Source of the DNA: Ananas comosus
Taxonomy: Eukaryota > Streptophyta > Magnoliopsida > Poales > Bromeliaceae
DNA: 64,000 nt
Direction: 5' to 3'
Assembly: GCF_001540865.1 (NCBI RefSeq)
Contig: NC_033621.1
Span: 24,713,134-24,777,133, forward strand
The translations under genes and the position numbers were made by a program. This document shows, piece after piece, positions 49,443 through 61,000 of the stretch (its first letter is position 1; each line of letters starts with the position of its first letter). Below the pieces are notes generated by a model, which worked only from the letters and a program-made list of their open reading frames with translations, searched no databases and was not told the DNA's origin.

Positions 49443-51360
49443 ATGAATGTCGAAAAGCTCAAGAAGATGGCCGGTGCTGTTCGCACTGGTGGAAAAGGCA
49501 GTATGCGCAGGTTCTGCATATTTTTACTTACTATTATATGAATATATTTATTACTGTCTGAAAACAAAGTTTAAAAGGAGGCAATTAAACTTCTTAAAAG
49601 TGATGGGGTTGAGTTATGCGAATTGTTGGTGGCGTTGATTGATCAAGAGGAAGCTAATTTTCTTTTTCTTTTTGTTTGTAACACTGTAAATGTTATAGTG
49701 GCTTGTGGGATATGATTTTCACTTTCTTTATGAATTGAAGCATCAAAAATACAATCTTGTTTTTCTTTCTCCTGACTTTCCTAAGTAGGCAAGAGATTAC
49801 GTTTGATATGATTTGCCATAACTGTTGATAGTATAATTGCCAGGGAATTCACTTTACTCCTTTGATGCCATTTTTATTTCTCATTCTGTTATCATCTGAA
49901 GTCGATAAGAATATACAGCATAGATAATGATATACAACTGTTGATATTACAGTGCGGCAGTCCTTTTTTTAGTAAAGAAGGGTTACACTTCGTCTGAAAT
50001 TTATTTATTCTTCCTTCACATGTTTCAAATAGGAAGAAGAAGGCTGTTCATAAGGCAACGACAACTGATGACAAACGGTTGCAAAGCACTTTGAAAAGAG
50101 TAGGAGTGAACGCCATACCAGCTATTGAAGAAGTTAACATTTTTAAAGATGATCTTGTTATCCAATTTCTTAATCCTAAAGGTTTGTACTTCATTGCAGT
50201 AGTAGAGTGACATAGACTGCAGGTTGGAGATACAACTATTCTCTTATTAATTTGGCTTGTTTTGTTTTCAGTGCAAGCTTCCATTGCAGCCAACACATGG
50301 GTGGTTAGCGGTTCTCCACAGACAAGAAGTAATTTACATCTCTCTATAAGCTACACATTAATTAGCATTTACTAATCAATGGCATCTAGTAGTAAAATTC
50401 ACTGGTTCTCTTTATTTTTTACTTCAGTCTACAAATTATCTTAAAATTTCTTTCCTTTCTCTAAATTGTCCTTTGCATGGATTTTCCTTTTGGCAGAACT
50501 ACAAGATCTGCTCCCTGGGATCTTTAACCAGCTGGGTATGTAATGCTTTCGAGTATTGCTGTTCATTAGTTTTCTTTTATACCTTGAATGCAGCATTAAA
50601 TTGCAGTTGCCATGTAATGTTGACACCATTCAATCCTGTTCTACTTTCATAATGATATGTTTTCTGTTTTGTCTTGTTGTACTCACCTATTTTTTTTTCT
50701 GACCAATCAATAATTGCCGTGTTTCAATTCTGCAGTTAAAATTCTCTTTGATGATTTTTCCTTTACAAGTATCTTGTATTTTGGGATAAATAACTAGAGG
50801 TCATGTTTTATATTGGGATATTTGCAATATAACCTCCAAATGAACTACTTACCTATATCACCATGCATAATATGGAAGTTCATGTACAATCTTCAAAGAC
50901 TAAATGTCATTCATATATCACCTGAAACATTTTCTATGACAAAACCAATGGGCCCACATCAATCAGATGATTCCAGGGTGTATGGTATATTGGTATGAAA
51001 CGGCAGTTTATATGGTTACATATGACAAGTCAGATTTTACAGAGACATTTTGATAGATGATTTTTTCAGGGACACTGAATATGTAAAGGCCCCCCTTTCG
51101 ATATCGGGGCCGCTCAACCTGTCATTTGAAGGATGCTTAATTGGTTGCTTAATAAGCTTAGCCACTCAAATGGCATTATTCTCTTTTCAGGTCCTGACAA
51201 CTTGGACAATCTGAGGAGGATCGCCGAGCAGTTCCAGAAGCAGGCTCCTGCTGCCGGTGCCGACAACAATGACAACACCGCTCAAGAAGATGATGATGAT
51301 GTACCGGAACTAGTTGCAGGAGAGACATTCGAAGCTGCAGCTGAAGAGGCCAAAGCATAA
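49443..51360 (+). CDS. BTF3: BTF3-like nascent polypeptide-associated complex subunit beta
   Basis: Beta subunit of the NAC heterodimer, which binds ribosomes near the exit tunnel and shields emerging chains. Five coding exons, 49443-49510, 50033-50181, 50272-50328, 50497-50535 and 51191-51360, join in phase through GT-AG introns to 160 residues, the usual plant length. The N-terminal [20 protein letters not shown] followed by [10 protein letters not shown] is the ribosome-binding region. The NAC domain follows (about 35-100) with [20 protein letters not shown] and [22 protein letters not shown]-terminal acidic tail ends EEAKA. Despite the historical name (basic transcription factor 3), the main role of the family is co-translational. 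The exon-2 acceptor AG abuts the ATG. It appears intact. Confidence 0.95.
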
Positions 51361-52362
51361 GAGTTTTTTCCTCTTTTTTTTTTTCGTTGTTTTCATCGCC
51401 GAACCCATCGCTGGTTCAGCCGTTTCTTCTTTTTTGTTTATTTATGGTTTAATCTGGAGAGCAGGCTTTTAAATTTATTATAGAAAGACAAGCATGCATG
51501 TTAGCTACTCTCATCCGGCCAAGATATGTAACTGATGTGATAAAATATCGTGCTGTTCTCGCTGAGCTTCTCCCACTTTAAGATTTTGCTACTTGTTATT
51601 TTATTTTCCAAGATTTTCCATTCATTGTTATTGGCGCATGTTTCTCTTTTTCAATTTGAGATTTTTACATTCTTTTTTATATTAATTTCAGTTGTAATCT
51701 GGATTTTTTTTTTTTTTTTTTGGTGCTGTGCTAAATTACGCTTGTTTATTTTTGTCTAGCCATGTGGGTGTTCAAGATTAGTCATGACCTTGGTGGACCT
51801 GGACCTGATTTAAAGCAAATTGTTCCGAGGATAATCGTACTAATAACGATTCGTCTTTCGAGATGATTATACTTGGTTGGTTCATGTTGGTACCCGGCTT
51901 GTGTCAATTACTTCATCTTTCTTGCTGCATCTGAATTTGCTGCGTGTGTTTCTGTTGCTAATTCTATGCGATTTTGTTGACACAGTTAGGATTTGTACTG
52001 GAGAATTTGCATGAATTTTGAGTCACCAAGACAAATAGAAGTCTTAATGATCAAAAGCGCGGATCATCTGATTGTTGGGTCCCTGGAGCCATTTCTTTGT
52101 AAGCCTTGGTGGACGAGCAGGAACTTTATGATATAGTTTCATTTGGTGAAGAAACAATAATTCTGTCGAGACTCTGAGATCGTGCAATATTCTACCGTCA
52201 CAATATTATGTGACATTGATTATTCAGATGTATATGCTAGATGATCTTTGAGCCGGAGAAACTGTTGAATTTTTGTCACGTCTCACGCACGTCAGCAGCA
52301 GTGTGAGAGACGTTCCTAGATTTTCTTCTTCAACTGTGATGCTCTCGCACCACCATTTTCCC
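51361..52362. other. Spacer between BTF3 and the small minus-strand gene
   Basis: 3' untranslated region of BTF3 with poly-T runs (about 51373-51385 and 51703-51721), then 3' flank of the minus-strand gene. No additional gene was recognised. Confidence 0.5.
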
Positions 52363-52635
52363 CTAGATCGCAGACGAGGAGGCAGCAGGTGGCGGCAGCG
52401 ACTGAGGCCGTGTTGCTGCGCGAGAGGAGCGGCCGTGGGAGCCCGCACGGTGGAGGCGGCACTTGAAGGATCCTTGGTGTGTCGCCGGCGCGCACACACA
52501 CTTGGGAACTGCTGAGGCCGTAGAGTTGGTCGACCAGCTTCGCCTCAGGTTCCGATGAGGAGCAGGCGGCGGTGGCGGTGGCAGTGGCGGCGGACCCTGC
52601 ATGCTGATCTGCATCCCCTCATCGGCAGAGGCCAT
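52363..52635 (-). CDS. Small plant-specific protein with CVCAPxTHxGSFxCRLHR motif, 90 aa
   Basis: Single exon starting MASADEGMQISMQG. It has a poly-Pro run, then RRSWSTNSTASAVPKCVCAP and ATHQGSFKCRLHR, and a Ser/Arg/Pro/Ala-rich C terminus. The CVCAP-TH-GSF-CRLHR motif recurs in a group of small plant proteins annotated as serine-rich-protein-like; their function is not known. The cysteines within the motif could bind metal, which is inference only. The frame is open for a further 46 codons upstream, but that extension (MFFFSLKARPPG...) shows no conservation I recognise and lies in the predicted leader. A TATAAATAAA box on the minus strand (53075-53084) could drive it. Signal peptide and membrane segments are absent. 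Confidence 0.75.
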   Translation of the reverse strand: MASADEGMQISMQGPPPLPPPPPPAPHRNLRRSWSTNSTASAVPKCVCAPATHQGSFKCRLHRAGSHGRSSRAATRPQSLPPPAASSSAI

Positions 52636-53892
52636 ATCTGGTAACACTCGTAAAATCTGAGAAAAAGAAATGAGGAGCAGAATTTGATCAGAAAAGATCA
52701 AAAACAAACCAGGTACTAGTAAAGCTGAAAGCAGGCAACCCGGCGGCCGCGCTTTCAAGGAAAAAAAAAACATGAAAAACAGTATCAGCAGTATGTACTG
52801 TGCTGCGTCGTAGTACGTAGAAATATAGAAACCGAAAAAATAAAATGCTAAACAGAATTAATTACAAGAGAGAAGGTAGAGGTACAGCTTCCTCTTGCTT
52901 CACATTAGTTATGTATAATTATTAACAAGAATTAATAAGGAAAAAGGAGGGGAAAAAAAAGATAAGTAAAGAACAGGAGAAGAGAAAGTGGTTGCTCCAC
53001 TCAACGAGCCATTCATTCGGAAGAGGCAAAGTGCGTTCCACGGCACGGGACTTCGTATTGTATTTATATATATATTTATTTATAGGAGAGTGGGGGCTCC
53101 AACGCACTCCCTCCGCATAGCTTTCATACATTGTGGATGAGGGCGACGCGAACAATCTTTTGTTTACTAGTTATTATTTTTTACGCAGAATTAAATGAGA
53201 TAGGATACTTTCTTTCAGCTTTTAAAATAGGGATATTTAAATTTTCGAAAAGCTTTAATCAGTTTACTCCCGAGCGGTGCTCGAAGGAAAAAGAGGGAAT
53301 ACGCCCTGAAATTAGAATACTGGCTTGCAAACAGTAGTAATTAATATATAGATTTTGACCGTCGTATTCACTGGTGCGTATTTCCTCTTTTTTTTTTTCT
53401 TTTTTTTTTTTTTTATAATGTCTTTTTGGGCCTTTTCATAAAAAAAAAAAAGAAAGAAGCTTAGTACAACTTCGGTAAGCAACTCATCCAACAGCAGATA
53501 TCTATGATATGATAATATTTCGCTTCGATTTCTTGGATTTGTCGCAATTATGGGTTAGAACATGAAAGAGTGTTATAGGTGGCCGAAAATTAAATTCCGA
53601 GCAGTACACTATATCATATCATTCGTACCCCAGTTGGAGAAATCAAGCGCGGCAACCGGGGGGTCGGTTCCCACGTGGCCGTCGCGGAGGCGCGGGGGAG
53701 AGTTCTGATGGCTGCTGCTTGCTACAATTTCTATCTTATAGTCCAAGACACTGACTGAACCCCATATAAGAGTGGAGGATTGAACGGGCATCTCGTAAGT
53801 CGCTAATACTCAATAACTAGCTAAAGCGTTGAATTCTGGACCTTTTTCAGTGCTGCTCCAAACTCTCTAACTATTGAAGATACGATGTTTTT

Positions 53893-53931
<39 letters not shown>

Positions 53932-55011
53932 GAAAAAAATTTCAGGCATTTTAGTCCCCGGATTTCAGGCATTGGACATCACGCTTGATAAACGAGCACG
54001 TGGGATTGGAAGACGGCTGTGACGCGCGCGTGGGATAAAACAGAAGTGGATGCTGAGTCGAGTACACGAGGAAGGCCGTGGATTCTTCTCCCTCATCTGC
54101 GGTTCGCAGAGAAACAAAAAAGGAAAAGCTGGGACGGCTCGCTTGAAGAATAATGCTAAACTAAAATAAAATAAAATAAAATTTACTCCTTAAAAAGGTA
54201 GAGGTTTTACACTCTTAAATTTAAAAATTTACAAAAAATTTTAAAATTTTCAGAACAAATAAAGAAAATTAATAATACAAACTATAAAAAAGTTAAGATT
54301 TAAGTTTTACACCTATAACAAACTATAAGACGTACAGATAGCATTGCTGCTCTGCCTCGGAAGGCCGAAACCAGGCACAAATTGTAGCCATTTTGATCTT
54401 CTCAAAATTCACTTTATTGAATTTTCTAACTTATCCCGGGTTCTATTAAATTCCAAAATTTCGATCACTTCCCAACTAACTTTTGACTCAAATAAATTCT
54501 CAGATAATAATTCAAATTAAAAGAAGAAAATTAGAAGTAAGGGATCCGGTGCTTAAATTAACAACTATCTTGGGTGAACCACCACAAATGCAAGCATTAC
54601 TTGCGAACTGTGCCAAGTCATGAAACCTTGTAAATGGAAGAGCAAATAGCTGAAACTAGCAAAAATAATCATACACATTTTATGCTCCTATCCCTCCAGC
54701 GGTCAAGCCGAGCCGCGAGAGTATTATATACTGCAAAACTCTTCGTTCTTGGACTGCATGTCGCACCTTTTTAGTCCCAGGCGCCGACAGCAACCGTATT
54801 TTCTTGCACTAGCTGTATAAATAACTGTATCTCCAAATTCCTGAAAAGTTGACACTAAGCATCAGTAAATTAAGGATGAAGGTGTTTAAATATGCACTTC
54901 AACAGAGAACAAATCAGCAGAAGAAAAGCAGGGATTCAACAGACCTTCAAGAGCTCGCGAGGCGAACCGCAAGTTAGACAACAAGACCGAAAGAAAACAT
55001 GAACAGAAGCT
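52636..55011. other. Spacer between the small gene and NOP14
   Basis: Leader and promoter of the 90-aa gene (candidate TATA at 53075-53084, minus strand). Then AT-rich sequence with long homopolymers, including 35 T in a row at 53894-53928. No further gene was seen. Confidence 0.5.
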
Positions 55012-58000
55012 TCACTTCCTCCTTTTCCTCCCTTTTCCTAACTGTCCGGATTTGAAAGCATGCTCCTGCTTTTGGAGGAAATCCATGGCCCTGCCGTATT
55101 GTTCCGCCCTTTCCTGTTCGCGTTCGATCCTGCTCCTCTCTTTCACTTCAGACAAGAAATAGTTGTCTTTCCGTAGTTCGCGTACTGCCCCTTTCTTTTC
55201 GCTCTTTAGACGCTTCTTCAACTTCTTCCTCTCCACCCTTTCTCGATCGGGATCGTAGTCTATACCCTTTACATAGCTGCAAAGTATTCACAAAATACAA
55301 TTTTCACCTAAGAAAATTTCGAAGGCTACAATTATATAAAGGTTCACATGCAAGATATATGCCTCCCGCAGAATAATCTAAGACTGCCTTATACCCCTCA
55401 GAAGGGCAGCTATTTGCAAAAATACCCTTAGCCTGCAGAATCATCCAATTCATAGAGAAATTTGATTCTAATTGTTTCAAGCTTCCTTGGAGAGGGCATA
55501 ATGATCGTTCAGATTTTGCACGAAGCTCTCTATATCGCACAATAGTTTTTAAGATAAGAACATACTTCTCTTCGAATTTTGGATTCAACAATTTGATAGG
55601 CACCGGCTTTTGCTTCCGCATTTGGAGTGGTCGCCTCAGCATGTGGAGTTCATCCACCTTTTCCCTTATCAAATCAATAACATCTCGCAAATTGTCTTTT
55701 AACAAGTCCGGTATGTTAGGGTTCTCTAGAATTTCAAGCAGCAAAGTGGAGATTGGAAGGAATATTTCTGGGAAGGAGCTCAAACCATCATATATACTAA
55801 CAAATCCTTTTAGAGTCTCAACCACCGATGCTATAACACTAGCCCTGTCATGGAAATCACAGAAAGAAATGTAATATGAACATTGATAAGGTCCAAGATT
55901 TTTGAGAGCTTATGAAACCAGTAGGACTTACTTAAAATCATTAGAGAAAAAATAAGGAGAATCCCCTCGCATGTCCATCGCTCTGAGAAAATCAATATGA
56001 TTTAACTCGGACACTCGATCATTTATAAGAAGCCAGGGTTTCTGTGTTTTATGCTCCAGAAGATGATTAATAAGCTGTAATAGAAAATTATTACATTGTA
56101 TTCAGCATTCACTCCCAGAATAAAACAGAAAACGAGTATAACAAGCACGTAATACCTGAGAATGTACTCTTGATCCTCGTTTAAACTCCATGCAGGACAC
56201 CAGGAGAGTTTGCAAAAAGGTAATAGCCTCAGGGCAGAACTTCCGAGATTGTTTAGTAACCTATAAAAGCAATTTAGGCATGCAAGTTAGCAACAGAAAA
56301 TGCAGTGCCAAAAGAAGAATGAAACAAAAGGGTAAAAAGAATTTATGGTAGAGATAAAAGCGAGCAATAAAATATACTCAAACAAAATTTATCAATCAGT
56401 GGAAGAAAATAATCATGGACACATAATTGTACTGAAAACGTTTTCAGCGACCTATTTTAGAAAAGGTAAAACCATACAAACCTTCCCGATACTAATAGTA
56501 ACTTTTGAAATGTTAGCTGAACTTCAAAAATTTTCCTTTTTCTATGTCACCTTCCGTTACCTATGATTTCAGAAAATTGCATCAAGTTCTATTAGAACTT
56601 CACAGTTTTCTGTTAAAATGGTTTAGTATATACCGTCAACTAATAGCATATTCCATGAGAAGGCAATGTACTTGAGTCAAAATTACGGTATTCGAGGTAG
56701 TAAAACCAAAGTTTTATAAGTTAGCATTACCTTTTTTGTTTTTTTTACAGGTTGCAGTTCAAGTACTTTCTATCAGTTTTACTTCTAAACAAATAAGCAA
56801 ATAGTAATATGTATTCTTAAAACTTACCAAGAGCACCAACGAACATAAGAAAGAACCAACAACTATATCACGACCAGACTCTATTCGACATCGCATCAAA
56901 TACTCGCACATGAGGACAAGCGTTGGAGTCATCACAACATGACGAAAGTCCGAGCAAGGGAATATTAGTGACCATAGCCTCAGCAGAAGCAGCGTCTTCA
57001 AACTTGGCCAGCTGCTTTTTCCTGCAGACAGAAGTGGCTGTTAAATAGACAGTTCATGCAGGCTTTCACTTTCTTCCCACCAATTCTAATTCTCATCATA
57101 CAAACCTGGAATCTTAATGTCTTCACAAAGTCGATTTCGAATATGTATTAGCCGTTGCCGGGCACAGATAGCAGCAAAATATGGTGTCTCTGTACTCATC
57201 TCGATTAGTGGCTTCACAAGTGAATTAATTAACTTGAGATTCAATGGACTACGAGTGGCTAAAACTGCAAAATACTGCAGTAGAACACCATAAAATACCT
57301 GGAAATATAGAAAAAGTAATCGTCAGCTATTGGTATCTAGCAGCCAGTCCGAGTTCCTCATATGTACTTTAGAAAGCTAATAAAGGATTTCATGTAAAGA
57401 TTAAGTACTGTAACGAAAACATACTTGCATTTTCTTTCTGTTTTCAGCAGCAAGCCTTATAGAATTGCAAGCACGGATTCGGTTTATAGCCTCAATAACT
57501 TCAGTTTCAGAACGATTATCCAACAATAAACATAGTTCTTCCAGGCTATTAGGAGCTTCAATGACAAATGGGAGTCCGACATCCTTAACCGGAGGCATTT
57601 TTCCAGCAACCTCTCCCCTTTGAGTATCTTGAGAACCTTTTCTCTGCATTTCTTCACGAATTTTCTTGCCAAGCTTAATTTCTCTCTCATTGACATCCTC
57701 TGCTTCTTCTTCTTTTTCTTCTTCCTCTGCATCTAAAGTAAGATCATCATCATCACTTTGCTCCCAGTCTCTCATTGAAATATCTCCCAAGTCATGACCA
57801 CTAGAATCATCTTTGTCGCTTGCATCATCATCATCATCATCATCTTCATTGTTTGTTTCTGAATCATCGGAGGATGTGCCATCTTCTTCATCATCATCAT
57901 TTACATCCTTATTTTCAAATATACCATCAACCCAACCCTTTTTATTTGCTGTTTCCTGATCAAAAGAAAAGGAATCACCAAGATCGTCACCAGAAATCGA

Positions 58001-61000
58001 TCTCGACCTCTTTGATACCATTTTTTGGATATCTTCATCATCATCACTGACATCATCAGAGGAGTCGTCATGTGCAAGCATCCGCTTTTGGCGTTCCTCC
58101 TAAATAAACAAACAATGTACATTTAAAAAAACTTCGAACAGAAAAACTCATCTAGCATGTGATCACCATCACAGGCTAATAAAGACCCAAAAATAAAGGA
58201 GCTTTTACTTATGTTGCTGAAGAATCCTTCATGTAGGTGTATCCAACTTTGAAATCTGTATTCTAATATACAGTCCTTGAAACTGCAGTTTTGCTGGGGA
58301 AAGTATAAAATCCTATCTTTAAGTTGGAGAGCCATCAATCAATTAATGAGGGAATTTTTGTAAGCACATGGATACAAATGTAAAAATGGAGCTTCTGAAG
58401 TGCGGATTTAAAAATTCAGATTTTGCACCAGTATAGATATGCACCAGGATACATGGGTAATTTTGCAGGAGTATTATATTCTTATCTAAAAAAGATGTCT
58501 TAGAACTGAGAAAAGATTGTGAAGCAAACCTCCAATTTTTCAAGTCTTTCTCTCTCTTCTTGGGCTATTTCCTCTGGAGTCTTTCTCCTGTCAGATGGCC
58601 GAGCTCGTGAGTCCATAACCATCTCTTTGACCAGTTTGTCATAAGCATCGCGCTTCTCCTGGAGGTAAGAGAATAGCAAAGCAGCATAAAAGAACAAGCA
58701 GATGGAAAAAAGAGATCACAATAAATATTCCGTTTTAAAACACTAGCAACCAGAGATAAGTAGTCTGTGCATAATGAAATCATCTTTAGGCTACTACTAG
58801 TAAGGAATAGCGTTGTCCAGTCATAATCATATGTGACCAAAAAATCCTCAAAAACAAAGACAAATACATAAATTTGAGTCAAAATTAATGCTATGTAAAT
58901 GCATACTTTATTTGCAGCTACAATTTTGCTACAATACCATTGCAGAATTTGCATACCTTATCAAGGGGTTCTTTGATTGTGGAACCAAATGACCCTTCTT
59001 TCTGAGTCTGTATTTTATCATTCTTGTTCAATAGAGCCTTTAAAGCATTCATCTTATTAGGTTGCATCAAAGATAAAAGTGCCTCTGATTGGGCCAACGA
59101 TTCAAAGTCTTTATCTAATTTTTCCATAAGATGTTCATCTTCTTCCCTGTCCTTTGCCTTTTGGGCCTGCAGAAAGAAGGATAAATGAGATCTCAACATA
59201 TTATGTGTTTGCTTTATCACAAGCATGCTTCTTTCTGTATACGGCAACTATGTGTTAAACTAACAAGCAAGACCAGCTATGTTCCAAGTAACTTTGCAAA
59301 GTTTCAAGCAGCCCAAGTGCACCCGAGTGCAAAACACCACTAACTTGATTTTATAGATGTATAGGAGAAGGCAATATTCAGAAAAGTCAGTGCAGTTGTG
59401 CTATAACTACTGCAAGATCGACACTTGCAGAACTCATTTTGACTATAAAAACCTGACAATCACATGAAAACTGAAAGGATCGCCTTGGTGCAGAAGGAAC
59501 AAACTCAACTGTTAGGAACATATGCACTGCTTCATAGCAGAAAATAAAAGGTGATAACATACAAATAAGGAAGAAGATGGCTCAGAGATAGTATACCTTG
59601 TAATATTTGCTCTTCAAAATAATCTCCTGCATTACCTGTTTCTTGCTTTTGGGGGCCTGTTAATACAGTGACTACAATGTGAGGAACTAAAACTGCTATA
59701 AAATTGATGAAATTTTTATTACACACATAAACATAGCATACGTCAGTACAAGAACAGCTTATAAAGGAAATTACCCATAGCAAAAGATTCTGCAAGGCTC
59801 AGAACTTAATACAAAAGCACAAAAAAGAACACCTTGAGTAACCAATTAAGGAAACATCACTAGGATAGGCTGATGCAAGAAAGAAAATATTGCTAAGACA
59901 ATTTGAAACACTAGAATGCCATTTATTTTCTCTCTGACAGGGAACCATAACCAATACTTCCATATTTCTCATTTTCTTTCTTCTGTAATCTCCTTATTCC
60001 TCGATACATGACTGTTCATGCAAAATCACATCTAAGAACTGGGAGGTTACAAGTAGAGGGGTTGACCAGATAGTCTAGCAGTTGAGAACAGATAAAAAAA
60101 AAGGGAACCTAAATATCAAACGAAACAGCAGATTATAGACAGGGTTTATTGGATTTTTTTTTCCCTAAATTGTTCAGTCTTGGGTTATAATCAATGAAGG
60201 CAGAGAACTACAGTTCATTCCATTTTATATGTCAAAAATCACAAACAAAAAAGAGCCTAACTTGCATTTATGCTGTATACAACACACATAAATGGAACCG
60301 GCAATACACTGGATTTGAACAGCAGCTGCTAAACAAGTCAATAAGTTACCACCGAGCCAGCAGGCAACTTGTGAGTAATTTTTAAAAACATTTTTTTTTC
60401 CTGTTACGTATATGCATGTATAAACCTAAATCAGAATACCAAACTATAGTTGCAACTTCTATTCTCTCTGAAACCCTATTGTCAGCAGTACTTACTCTCA
60501 CCTATCGCTAAACTTATCAATTTCAGGAGATTCACACATCAAGGGATCTTCCAGCAATCACAATTTTGGCTTTGCTACTCTTTAGCTTGACTTTGGTGAT
60601 ACTGCTGCTACTCATCCAACTCCACTGCCAGGTTTTCATATGCCCATCGCTCTCTAGGTTGAACGAATGGCAAGGATATGCTGTGCTATCAACCAGCAAC
60701 AACAGAAAGAATAGTGAATCAATTGAAGCAATCCAAACCGAAGCAAATTACTTAGCTTGGTTCTTGTTCAATACTTTCCCTTATATGATTAGATTTCAAT
60801 TCAAAAATGTGGGTGATTTCATAGTTTTGTTCAATCATTTTTTTCCCTGAAAATCTCAAGACAAAACAAACCATGCACAATCCTACCCAAAAGCTTCATA
60901 GGCCACTAGGAGATTGAGGCCACTGATAAACAATAATTTCAACCCTGTCGCCCTAAAAGAACTCCATAGAGCTTCGAAGTCATAAAAGGTGCTGAATTGA